Source: an uncultured Clostridia bacterium
GTDB taxonomy: Bacteria > Bacillota > Clostridia > Oscillospirales > Oscillospiraceae
DNA: 55,354 nt
NCBI GenBank assembly: GCA_945877365.1
Contig: CAMCRV010000015.1
Span: forward strand, 1-55,354
Direction of reading: 5' to 3'
Shown here: positions 26,363-34,173 of the stretch, piece by piece
How positions within the stretch are numbered: the stretch's first letter is position 1
Layout: each line of letters starts with the position of its first letter
Translations under genes and position numbers: made by a program
Notes under the pieces: generated by a model
The model's input: only the letters and a program-made list of their open reading frames with translations
Databases searched by the model: none
Told to the model about the DNA's origin: nothing

Positions 26363-26391
26363 ATTATAGCAAACTGTCTTTCCAAAATCAA
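26363..26391 (-). promoter_or_regulatory. Promoter of the putative molybdate-uptake operon
   Basis: Minus-strand TTGATT (26391-26386), 17-bp spacer, TATAAT (26368-26363). Its -35 region interleaves with the divergent hydroxylase promoter, so the two transcription units can compete or be co-regulated. Confidence 0.72.
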
Positions 26392-26407
26392 TCTTTACTG
26401 GTATAAT
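26379..26407 (+). promoter_or_regulatory. Promoter of the molybdenum hydroxylase operon
   Basis: TTTCCA (26379-26384), 17-bp spacer, extended -10 TGG-TATAAT (26402-26407). The start codon is 44 bp further on. Confidence 0.65.
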
Positions 26408-26450
26408 TTATCCTGAAAAACCGCAAACCCGCCAAAAAGGAGCATCGACC

Positions 26451-27239
26451 ATGATCACCATACAGAACTATGTCCGGGCGCAGAGTCTGGAAGAGGCGTG
26501 GAGCCTGAATCAAAAGAGGCAGAACCGCATCCTGGGCGGTATGCTGTGGCTGCGGCTGGGCAAGGGCAGCATCCATACTGCCATCGACCTTTGCAATCTG
26601 GGGCTGAATGGCATTGAGGAAAACGATACGGAGTTTCGCATCGGCGCCATGGTCACCCTCCGGGATCTGGAACTGCATGACGGACTGAACGCCTACACCC
26701 GGGGGGCGGTAAGAAACGCCGTGAAGGATATTGTGGGCGTGCAGTTTCGCAACATGGCCACCGTGGGCGGCAGCATCTGGGGGCGGTTTGGCTTTTCGGA
26801 TGTTCTCACCGTTTTTCTGGGGCTGGACACCTATGCAGAGCTGTATAAAGGGGGCATGGTTCCTTTGGAAACCTTTGTCTCCATGAAGAAGGACAACGAT
26901 ATTCTGGTTCGGCTGATTGTCAAAAAGGCTCCTGCCAGAATCGTTTACACCGCCATGCGCAACCAGCGTACGGATTTCCCTGTGATTGCCTGTGCCGTTT
27001 CTCAGCTGGGCGGGGAATATCGGGCAGCTATTGGTGCCCGGCCTGCCCGGGCTATGGTGATCCGGGATGAACAGGGCTTGCTCTCCGATGGCATCACCGC
27101 CGAAAGCGCAAAAGCCTTTGCGGAATATACTGCGAAAAAGGCTCCCACGGAGAACAATGTCCGGGGCAGCGCCGCCTACCGCACCCATCTGATCCGGGTT
27201 TTGACCCAGCGGTCTGTGCTGGAACTGGGAGGTATCTGA
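26451..27239 (+). CDS. Xanthine dehydrogenase family protein, FAD-binding subunit
   Basis: Medium subunit (262 aa) of a three-subunit molybdenum hydroxylase; it passes electrons from the Fe-S subunit to FAD and then to NAD+ or another acceptor. The CO-dehydrogenase/XDH flavoprotein pattern is seen: RILGGMLWLRLG near residue 25 (FAD pyrophosphate) and ATVGGSIWGR near 105. The first of three genes, with a 1-bp gap to the 2Fe-2S subunit. AAAGGAG precedes the ATG. Confidence 0.88.
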   Translation: MITIQNYVRAQSLEEAWSLNQKRQNRILGGMLWLRLGKGSIHTAIDLCNLGLNGIEENDTEFRIGAMVTLRDLELHDGLNAYTRGAVRNAVKDIVGVQFRNMATVGGSIWGRFGFSDVLTVFLGLDTYAELYKGGMVPLETFVSMKKDNDILVRLIVKKAPARIVYTAMRNQRTDFPVIACAVSQLGGEYRAAIGARPARAMVIRDEQGLLSDGITAESAKAFAEYTAKKAPTENNVRGSAAYRTHLIRVLTQRSVLELGGI

Positions 27240-27240
27240 T

Positions 27241-27696
27241 ATGGAGATCAAACTGATACTCAATGGCAGACAGGTCGTGGGCCATGTGGATGCCGACACG
27301 GTGCTGCTGGATTTTCTGCGGGAAAAGGGCTGCCTCAGCGTCAAGCGGGGCTGCGACACCTCCAACTGCGGACTGTGCACGGTTTTGATGGACGGAAAGC
27401 CCATCCTGTCCTGCTCCACGCTGGCAGTTCGTGCCGATGGGCATGAGGTTTTCACACTGGAGGGACTTCAGGGGGAAGCCGCCGACTTTATCGGCTTTAT
27501 CGCCGATCAGGGCGCGGATCAGTGCGGCTTCTGCAATCCCGGCTTTGTGATGAATACCATCGCCCTGCTCCGGGAAAATCCCGACCCCACAGACGAGGAA
27601 ATTCGGGCATTTCTGGCAGGGAATCTGTGCCGCTGCTCCGGCTATGACGGACAGCTCCGGGGTATCCGCAATTATCTGAACAGCCGCGGAAGATGA
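27241..27696 (+). CDS. Xanthine dehydrogenase family protein, 2Fe-2S subunit
   Basis: Small electron-transfer subunit (151 aa) with two 2Fe-2S clusters. The plant-type ferredoxin domain has GCDTSNCGLCTV followed by a fourth Cys in ILSC; the helical second domain has CGFCNPGF and NLCRCSGYD. All eight cluster cysteines are present. Middle gene of the B-C-A ordered operon. Confidence 0.94.
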   Translation: MEIKLILNGRQVVGHVDADTVLLDFLREKGCLSVKRGCDTSNCGLCTVLMDGKPILSCSTLAVRADGHEVFTLEGLQGEAADFIGFIADQGADQCGFCNPGFVMNTIALLRENPDPTDEEIRAFLAGNLCRCSGYDGQLRGIRNYLNSRGR

Positions 27697-27706
27697 GGAG
27701 GACACC

Positions 27707-30019
27707 ATGGAAAACAGAGAATACAAGACGGTAGGCAAGTCCTTCCGAAAGAAGGACGCCATGCAGCTTTTAACCGGCAAGCCTGTCTATGTGGATGATA
27801 TCACACCCCGAAACGCCCTGGTGGTGATGCTGCTGCGCAGCCCCCATGCCAACGCAATCGTTCAGGAAATCCGGACGGATGCGGCTAAAAAGGTTCCCGG
27901 TGTTGTGGATATCTACACCTGGCAGGATGTCCCCCAGACCCGGTTCGCCATTGCAGGCCAGACCTATCCCGAGCCATCCCCCTATGACCGGCTGATTCTT
28001 GACCGCCATGTGCGGTTTGTGGGGGATGCAGTGGCAATCATTGCCGCCGAAACGGAAAAGGCCGCCCGGAAGGCCATGAAGCTCATCAAAGTAAAATACG
28101 AGGTGCTGGAAGCGGTTCTGGATTTCCGCGCCGCCAAGGATAACCCCGTGCTGGTTCACCCGGAGGCGGACTGGTTCCCTCCCTGTGAGGTTGGCGGCGA
28201 TAACAGGAGAAATCTGGTGGCCAGCGAGGTCAGCGCCCATGGCGATGTGGATGGGGTCATGGCGGACTGCGATATCGTCATTGACCGCACCTATCACACC
28301 AAGGCCTTCCATCAGGCCATGATGGAGCCCTTCATCTGCTATACCGAGCTGGATCGGTATGGACGGCTCCATGTGGTGTCCTCCACCCAGATCGTGTTCC
28401 ACACCCGCCGGATTCTCAGCCGGGCGCTGGGCATCCCCAAAAGCCGGATTCGGGTGGAAAAACCCAGAATCGGCGGCGGCTTCGGGGCAAAGCAGACTGC
28501 CGTGTGTGATGTATACCCTGCATTTGTCACCATGAAAACCGGCAGGCCTGCCAAGATCAGCTATACCCGGGAGGAGGCTCAGATTTCCGGTTCTCCCCGG
28601 CATGAGATGGAAGTCCGGGTTCGTTTGGGCGCCAGCAGGGAGGGTAAAATCCGGGTGATGGATCTTTACACCCTGTCCAATACCGGCGCCTACGGCGAGC
28701 ATGGGCCTACCACGGTTGGCCTGTCCGGTCACAAGTCCATCCCCCTGTACACCGGCTCTCTGGAAGCCCACCGCTTTTCCTACGATGTGGTTTACACCAA
28801 TTTGCAGGCCGCAGGGGCGTACCGGGGCTACGGTGCAACCCAGGGAATTTTCGCCGTGGAATCCGCAGTCAACGAGCTGGCGGAAATGCTGGGCATGGAT
28901 CCCACTGTCATTCGTGACAGGAACATGGTCAAGGAGGGCATGGTCATGCCGGCCTACTACGGGGAGCCTGCCAATGCCTGCGCCCTGGATCGCTGCATGG
29001 AGCACTGCCGCCAGATGTTCCGCTGGGAGGAGCGGTATCCTGTCCGGGACATGGGCAACGGAAAGGTGCGCTGCGCCGGTGTTGCCATGGCCATGCAGGG
29101 CAGCTGCATTTCCAATATCGATGTAGGCTCCGCCACCGTCAAACTCAGCGAGGACGGCACCTATAACCTGCTGATTGGTGCCGCGGACATGGGCACCGGC
29201 TGCGATACCATTCTGGCGCAGATGGTTGCCGAGTGCATGGACTGCCGCCTTGCGGATGTTGCCGTGTTCGGCGCGGATACCGACGCCTCTCCCTATGATT
29301 CCGGCTCCTATGCCTCCTCCACCACCTACATCACCGGCAAGGCTGTGGAAAAGGCCTGCACCCAGCTGAAAGACCAGATCTGCGCCATTGCAGCCCAGAT
29401 GATGGGATGTGAGAAAGAAGAAGTGGTCTTTGAGAGCACCCGGGTTCGCCGGATGGATACAGATCAGGCCGTGTCTCTGGCAGACATCGCCTACAAGGCT
29501 CAGGTGGGAAACACCCAGCCCGCCGAGGCCACAGCCACCCACTCCTCCCCCATCTCGCCTCCGCCCTACATGGTGGGCATGGTGGAGATTGAGCTGGACA
29601 AGCTGACGGGTCTGGTGACCATTCTGGATTACATGGCCGTGGTGGACTGCGGCATTCCCATCAACCCAGCTCTTGCCAGAATTCAGGCCGAGGGCGGCAT
29701 TGTCCAGGGCATCGGCCACACCCTGATGGAGAATGTGACCTATGACCGCAACGGCCGTCCCATCGAATCCTCCTTTATGCAGTATAAAATTCCCACCCGT
29801 CTGGATATGGGACACCTGAGGGTGGAGTTTGAACACAGCAATGAGCCCACCGGCCCCTTCGGCGCCAAGTCCATCGGCGAAATCGTCATCAACACACCTG
29901 CCCCTGCCATCGCCCACGCCATCTATCGAGCCACCGGTGTCTGGCATCGGGAGCTGCCCATCACTCCGGAAAAGGTGGCAATGTCCCTGGTGGAAAAGCA
30001 GCATGAAATTCAGGCGTGA
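27707..30019 (+). CDS. Xanthine dehydrogenase family protein, molybdopterin-binding catalytic subunit
   Basis: Large subunit, 770 aa, where the molybdenum cofactor hydroxylates the substrate (purines, nicotinate or another heterocycle or aldehyde). Seen: the Moco-binding loop IGGGFGAKQ near residue 256, AYRGYGATQG near 370, the substrate-channel region HQAMMEPF near 205, and the GAKSIGE motif near 720 whose Glu is the conserved catalytic base. Length is normal. GAGGAGG lies a few bases before the ATG. The neighbouring molybdate-uptake and MobA-like genes probably supply its cofactor. Substrate cannot be assigned from sequence. Confidence 0.9.
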   Translation: MENREYKTVGKSFRKKDAMQLLTGKPVYVDDITPRNALVVMLLRSPHANAIVQEIRTDAAKKVPGVVDIYTWQDVPQTRFAIAGQTYPEPSPYDRLILDRHVRFVGDAVAIIAAETEKAARKAMKLIKVKYEVLEAVLDFRAAKDNPVLVHPEADWFPPCEVGGDNRRNLVASEVSAHGDVDGVMADCDIVIDRTYHTKAFHQAMMEPFICYTELDRYGRLHVVSSTQIVFHTRRILSRALGIPKSRIRVEKPRIGGGFGAKQTAVCDVYPAFVTMKTGRPAKISYTREEAQISGSPRHEMEVRVRLGASREGKIRVMDLYTLSNTGAYGEHGPTTVGLSGHKSIPLYTGSLEAHRFSYDVVYTNLQAAGAYRGYGATQGIFAVESAVNELAEMLGMDPTVIRDRNMVKEGMVMPAYYGEPANACALDRCMEHCRQMFRWEERYPVRDMGNGKVRCAGVAMAMQGSCISNIDVGSATVKLSEDGTYNLLIGAADMGTGCDTILAQMVAECMDCRLADVAVFGADTDASPYDSGSYASSTTYITGKAVEKACTQLKDQICAIAAQMMGCEKEEVVFESTRVRRMDTDQAVSLADIAYKAQVGNTQPAEATATHSSPISPPPYMVGMVEIELDKLTGLVTILDYMAVVDCGIPINPALARIQAEGGIVQGIGHTLMENVTYDRNGRPIESSFMQYKIPTRLDMGHLRVEFEHSNEPTGPFGAKSIGEIVINTPAPAIAHAIYRATGVWHRELPITPEKVAMSLVEKQHEIQA

Positions 30020-30504
30020 CCGCGCCCACCGGAGCAAACAGAACAGTGAGCCGCCAATGCGCAGGCAGCAAATATTTTAGAAATGTGCATATCAGCTTGC
30101 GTCAACAAAGCGATAAATTGAAATTTGGCGGCGAGTCGCCGCTGACAATGCGTTACGGACTGCGGGTAGACAATCCACATCCTTTGGGCCCCTCGACCGG
30201 AACTGCGTAGGTTATATAGAATAGACCACCACCGCAAAAACGAACCGGGCGTGCCCAAAGGATGGAAAGATCACCACCCGGGCGAAGGCTCGCATTGCCC
30301 GTGGGGGCATCCCCACAAATAACAATTTCTCAACCGGCTGCACAAACCCGATAAGCACATTTAGGGCAACACCGCACAATGGGATCTGCGGGCTTCGGCG
30401 GATCTTTTGTCCCATTTGCCTTAGAAAAAAGCGTAAATCTATCGACATACAGCCCCCTTCCATGATATAATGCGGAATATGATTCATGGAAGGGGGCGTT
30501 TTAT
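30020..30504. other. 485-bp intergenic region with a palindrome-bounded repeat module
   Basis: Holds no credible gene. The boundary palindromes AAATTGAAATTT (30115-30126) and AAATAACAATTT (30317-30328) enclose a ~190-bp module; its right end (30243-30328) is the reverse complement of 51285-51363. Outside both palindromes lie inverted tail sequences with GATATGCACATTT-like ends. A weak terminator hairpin with a short T tract lies at about 30381-30405, and the promoter of the next gene is at its end. Confidence 0.65.
30442..30497 (+). promoter_or_regulatory. Promoter of the GTPase-NYN gene, embraced by a 14-bp inverted repeat
   Basis: TCGACA (30442-30447), 18-bp spacer, TATAAT (30466-30471). 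A perfect inverted repeat GCCCCCTTCCATGA (30452-30465) and TCATGGAAGGGGGC (30484-30497) brackets the -10 box; its right arm also contains the ribosome-binding site GGAAGGGGG, 8 bases before the ATG at 30505. It may be an operator; in any longer transcript it would hide the ribosome site. Confidence 0.65.
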
Positions 30505-33042
30505 ATGCCTGACCAAGTAAATAAGACGCCATGTTGTTTGGGCTTGCTTGCCCATGTGGATGCCGGAAAGACAACGCTGTCGGAGGCGCTGCTGTTCCGG
30601 AGCGGCGCCCGGCGGACGCTGGGTCGGGTGGATCACCGGGATGCCTTTCTGGACACCCATGCGCTGGAACGCAGCCGGGGCATCACCATCTTCTCCAAGC
30701 AGGCCATTTTTGAGACGGACCACCGGCAGATTACCATGGTGGACACCCCCGGCCATGTGGACTTCTCCGCAGAGACAGAGCGGATTCTGCCTGTTCTGAA
30801 CTGCGCTGTTCTGGTGATCAGCGGCACCGACGGCATTCAGGCACACACCCTGACCCTCTGGCGGCTGCTGGAACGGTATCAGGTGCCGGTTATCATGTTT
30901 ATCAACAAAATGGATCTGCCGGGAATCCCCCGGGAAACCCTAATGCAGCAGCTGCAAAGCCAGCTCAGCCCCGGGTGCATCGACTTCGGGCAGGAGGCGG
31001 AGCAGATCGCGGAAAGCGCCGCCATGTGTGACGAAGCCCTGCTGGAAGCCTATCTGGAAACCGGCAGCGTCACGGAGGGGAATCTGCGCTCCCTGATTGC
31101 TCACCGCAAACTGTTCCCCTGCTGCTTTGGCTCTGCCCTGAAGCTGCAGGGCGTGGAGGAGCTGCTGGAACTGCTGGATCGGTTTGCCCCCGACCCCGAA
31201 TACCCGGCAGAATTCTCCGCCCGGGTGTTCAAAATCTCCCGGGATCCTCAGGGCAACCGGCTGACCTGGGTCAAGCTGCTGGGGGGCAGCCTGAAGGTGC
31301 GCTCCGTTCTGCGTTATGTAAACCGGTCAGGAGAGACTTTGGAGGAAAAGGCGGTGCAGCTGCGGCAGTATTCCGGGGAAAAGTTTAACGCCCCGGAGGA
31401 AATCTTTGCCGGACAGATTGCCGCAATTACCGGCCTGACCGCCACATGGTCGGGGCAGGGTCTGGGCTGCGCCCAGAGCAGTCTGCCTCCCCTGCTGGAA
31501 CCGGTGATGACCTACCGGGTGAATCTGCCCAAAGGGGTTGCCCCGGCCACAGCCTATCCCAGACTGCGGCAGCTGGAGGAGGAAGATCCCCAGCTCCATC
31601 TGGTGCAGGAGGGCGGTCAGCTCCATGTGCAGATCATGGGCAAGGTGCAGCTGGAAATCTTCCGCAGTTTGGTAGCCCAGCGTTTTGGCATGGACATCAC
31701 CCTGGATGACCAGCGGATTTTCTACAAGGAAACCATCGCCAACACCGTGGAGGGCGTGGGGCACTATGAGCCCCTGCGGCACTACGCCGAAGCCCATATT
31801 CTGCTGGAGCCCCTGAGTCGGGGCAGCGGTCTGGTGCTGGACACGGTATGCCCCACGGATGTGCTGGACGGGCAGTATCAGAAGCTGATTCTCACCCATC
31901 TGGGGGAGAAGGTGCATAAGGGTGTTCTCACCGGCTCTCCCATCACCGACATGAAGCTGACCCTGCTGGTGGGCAAGGCGCATCTGAAGCACACCGAGGG
32001 CGGCGATTTCCGTCAGGCCACCTACCGGGCGGTGCGGCAGGGCCTGATGCAGGCCCGGAGTGTTCTGCTGGAACCGTGGTACGACTTCACCCTCACCATG
32101 CCCACAGAGCAAATCGGGCGCGCCATCACCGATTTCAAGGCCATGGGCGGCCAGATGGATGCCCCGGAAGCCCAGGGAGGCATCTCCACCCTGACCGGGC
32201 AGGTGCCTGCCGCCGAAGTGCGGGACTATGCCGAAACCCTGGCGGCCTATACCCAAGGCCGGGGACGGCTTCAGCTGACCCTCCACGGCTATTTTCCCTG
32301 CCACAACACGGAGGAGGTGGTGGCACAGCTGGGCTATGACCCGGAGGCCGACACGGAAAACACCCCGGACAGCGTGTTCTGCGCCCACGGCGCCGGATTC
32401 CTTGTGAAGTGGAATCAGGTCAGGGACTATATGCATCTGGAAAGCGGCCTGCGGCAGGAAAAGGCTCCCCAGCTGATTCCCCGGAATGTGTGGGGGGAGG
32501 ATCGGGAGCTGGAAAAAATCATGGAACGGGAGTTCGGCAACCGGCAGCGGCCTCTGTACCGCGCCAGGGCGGAGGAAATCCCTGCCACGCAAACCCTCTC
32601 CATCCGCCCGCCCCGGGAAACCTACATCATCGTGGACGGCTACAACATCATCTTTGCATGGGACGCTCTGGCGGAGACCGCCCGGAGTGATCTGGATGCC
32701 GCCCGGCGGCAGCTTCTGGATATCCTCAGCAGCTATGCAGGCTTCACCAAATGCCGCATGGTGGTGGTGTTTGACGGCTACAAGCGCAAGGGCAATCCCG
32801 GGGAAAAGTCGGTGCTTCACAACCTTCAGGTGGTCTACACCCGGGAGGGGGAAACCGCCGACCAGTATATCGAGTCGTTGGCCAGTGAAATCGGCAGCAA
32901 CTACTGCGTCAAGGTGGCCAGCAACGACTCGCTGATTCAGCTTTCTGCCTTCCGCAGCGGCACCCTTCGCCTCTCCGCCGGGGAGCTGGAACAGATGGTT
33001 CGGGAGGCATCCCGGGAAATGGAAGCATTTTTCGGCAAATAG
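30505..33042 (+). CDS. TetM/EF-G-like ribosomal GTPase fused to a C-terminal NYN (Rae1/YacP-like) nuclease domain
   Basis: 845-aa fusion. Residues 1 to about 640 follow the ribosomal-protection/EF-G layout: G1 AHVDAGKTT (16-24), G2 Thr61 in SRGITI, G3 DTPGH (80-84, with the catalytic His), G4 NKMD (134-137), then domains II to V. Residues ~704-840 match the NYN/PIN-like fold of YacP (Rae1), a ribosome-associated endoribonuclease: YIIVDGYNII (Asp710), VVVFDGYK (Asp757), ETADQYIE (Glu783/Asp786) and SNDSL (Asp808), all plausible metal ligands. TetM-type proteins are about 640 aa and lack this tail. A likely role is entry into the A site with GTP and cleavage of mRNA there; tetracycline protection is possible but untested. 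Stand-alone gene with its own promoter. Confidence 0.87.
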   Translation: MPDQVNKTPCCLGLLAHVDAGKTTLSEALLFRSGARRTLGRVDHRDAFLDTHALERSRGITIFSKQAIFETDHRQITMVDTPGHVDFSAETERILPVLNCAVLVISGTDGIQAHTLTLWRLLERYQVPVIMFINKMDLPGIPRETLMQQLQSQLSPGCIDFGQEAEQIAESAAMCDEALLEAYLETGSVTEGNLRSLIAHRKLFPCCFGSALKLQGVEELLELLDRFAPDPEYPAEFSARVFKISRDPQGNRLTWVKLLGGSLKVRSVLRYVNRSGETLEEKAVQLRQYSGEKFNAPEEIFAGQIAAITGLTATWSGQGLGCAQSSLPPLLEPVMTYRVNLPKGVAPATAYPRLRQLEEEDPQLHLVQEGGQLHVQIMGKVQLEIFRSLVAQRFGMDITLDDQRIFYKETIANTVEGVGHYEPLRHYAEAHILLEPLSRGSGLVLDTVCPTDVLDGQYQKLILTHLGEKVHKGVLTGSPITDMKLTLLVGKAHLKHTEGGDFRQATYRAVRQGLMQARSVLLEPWYDFTLTMPTEQIGRAITDFKAMGGQMDAPEAQGGISTLTGQVPAAEVRDYAETLAAYTQGRGRLQLTLHGYFPCHNTEEVVAQLGYDPEADTENTPDSVFCAHGAGFLVKWNQVRDYMHLESGLRQEKAPQLIPRNVWGEDRELEKIMEREFGNRQRPLYRARAEEIPATQTLSIRPPRETYIIVDGYNIIFAWDALAETARSDLDAARRQLLDILSSYAGFTKCRMVVVFDGYKRKGNPGEKSVLHNLQVVYTREGETADQYIESLASEIGSNYCVKVASNDSLIQLSAFRSGTLRLSAGELEQMVREASREMEAFFGK

Positions 33043-33125
33043 GCATGAATTTTTTCAAAACAGGGCTTCCATTTTGTTCAATTTTGCTGTACAATAGAAG
33101 AAAACTACAAATCAGGAGGCCGCCC

Positions 33126-33584
33126 ATGAGTAATCACCCCATCCATGTCTCCGATCCCGAGCTGGAGGAGATCATCCAAAAGTTGGCCAAAAAGGATCGC
33201 AGGCATGAACATATCTTCCGCAGAGTGCTTCATGTGGTGGAATGGTTCATCGCCGCCATCACCGTCGCCGCCCTGGTCGTTGCCCTGTTTGTGGAAATGT
33301 ACCACATGGTCAGCGTTCCCGGCTACTTCTCCGATGTGCACAGCATTCTCCACAACCTGCTGACCATCGTCGTGGGCCTGGAGTTTGTGCGTATGCTCAT
33401 CGACACCAGCCCTGCCAACATTCTGGAGGTTCTGACTGTGGCTATCACCCGTCATGTGGTGCTGACCCACGACGATCCCCTCAGCAATCTGTCCAGTATC
33501 GCCTGTATCGCCGCCCTCTTCGCTATCCGCCGTTTCCTGGTCCGCCGGAACGAGCTGAAGGAAGAGATGATCGATATCAAATAA
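33126..33584 (+). CDS. PsiE-like small membrane protein
   Basis: 152-aa protein with a charged N-terminal ~45 residues and four hydrophobic segments. The spacing of segments and the motif TVAITRHVVLTHDDPLSN recall the phosphate-starvation-inducible PsiE family (there AIVRLIIVDHKSP). Function of the family is unknown. The ATG at 33126 is chosen because AGGAGG lies 7 bases upstream; a longer frame starting at 33045 would lack a ribosome site. Separate transcription is likely, with a TACAAT -10 box at 33090. Confidence 0.65.
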   Translation: MSNHPIHVSDPELEEIIQKLAKKDRRHEHIFRRVLHVVEWFIAAITVAALVVALFVEMYHMVSVPGYFSDVHSILHNLLTIVVGLEFVRMLIDTSPANILEVLTVAITRHVVLTHDDPLSNLSSIACIAALFAIRRFLVRRNELKEEMIDIK

Positions 33585-33590
33585 ATGCAG

Positions 33591-33618
33591 AAAAAGCACG
33601 GGCTGCCCCGTGCTTTTT
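33591..33618. terminator. Bidirectional terminator
   Basis: Perfect 12-bp stem AAAAAGCACGGG/CCCGTGCTTTTT with a CTGC loop, between the convergent PsiE-like gene and small XRE gene. Confidence 0.9.
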
Positions 33619-33622
33619 TGCG

Positions 33623-33844
33623 TTATTTCGGCGGATAGGGTTCCTTGCAGTTGGTTCTGCCCAGCAGATAGTCCACGCTGACATGATAGAAATCCGCCAG
33701 GATATGCAGGGCAGACACAGGAATGTTCAGCCTGTCCAGCTCATAGTCGGAGTAGGTGGTCTGGTGGATCTTCAAAAGATCCGCCAGCTGCTTCTGCTTT
33801 AAGTCCCGATCCTCCCGTAAGTCTCTCAGACGGTTTTGATACAT
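33623..33844 (-). CDS. Small XRE-family transcriptional regulator
   Basis: 73-aa stand-alone Cro/C1-type helix-turn-helix (LKQKQLADLLKIHQ, YSDYELDRLNIP, DYLLGRT). It has no second domain. The ATG at 33844 has AAGGG 8 bases upstream; a GTG 9 bp earlier is the alternative. The start lies inside a palindrome (33842-33867), and a second palindrome follows upstream, which suggests autoregulation. It is divergent from a small helical protein gene. Confidence 0.82.
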   Translation of the reverse strand: MYQNRLRDLREDRDLKQKQLADLLKIHQTTYSDYELDRLNIPVSALHILADFYHVSVDYLLGRTNCKEPYPPK

Positions 33845-33890
33845 AATAATCACCCTTGATTATTATGTAATAAGGGTTAATCCCTTATTG
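33842..33890. promoter_or_regulatory. Two adjacent palindromes upstream of the small XRE gene
   Basis: CATAATAATCA-CCC-TTGATTATTATG at the start of the regulator gene and AATAAGGG-TTAAT-CCCTTATT just beyond. Both are perfect or nearly so and lie between divergent genes; they are typical of dimeric repressor sites. Confidence 0.6.
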
Positions 33891-33945
33891 ATTTTTAAGG
33901 CTATATCCCTTAAAATAGTAGAAAAACATTTTGGGGGGGCATTCT

Positions 33946-34173
33946 ATGGACTGGATGAAAGAATTGAGCAACCGAGCAAAAGCCGATCTAAGGTATCGGC
34001 AGCTATTGTCTGTTGTAAAGAATCGCGAGCAGGATTATCTTCAAATTCAGGCACTACTAACTCCCGGTAATCAAATCAGGCTGGATAACTACATCAGTGC
34101 CTGCGAAGAACTGGAACAGGCACTGATTGTATTGGCATATCAACTGGGGCAGGAAGCCTCTGCTACAGAATAA
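33946..34173 (+). CDS. Small helical protein of unknown function
   Basis: 75-aa, highly charged, predicted all-helical product with no membrane segment; I do not know its function. Similar short proteins starting MDWMKELSNRAKAD recur in gut Firmicutes beside small XRE genes. The ATG at 33946 is preceded by a run of seven G. It is richer in A and T than its neighbours, which hints at foreign origin, and its last 11 bp overlap the 3' end of the convergent sfsA gene. Confidence 0.6.
   Translation: MDWMKELSNRAKADLRYRQLLSVVKNREQDYLQIQALLTPGNQIRLDNYISACEELEQALIVLAYQLGQEASATE

Noticed and set aside
27707-30019. Selenium-dependent molybdenum hydroxylase
   Set aside because: No selD, yqeB/yqeC-type or other selenium-maturation gene is in the window; the catalytic subunit sequence alone does not show selenium dependence.
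30505-33042. Ordinary acquired tetracycline-resistance gene (tetM/tetW/tetO)
   Set aside because: Sequence and length differ strongly from acquired tet genes, the NYN tail is foreign to them, base composition matches the host, and there is no mobile element or tet leader peptide nearby.
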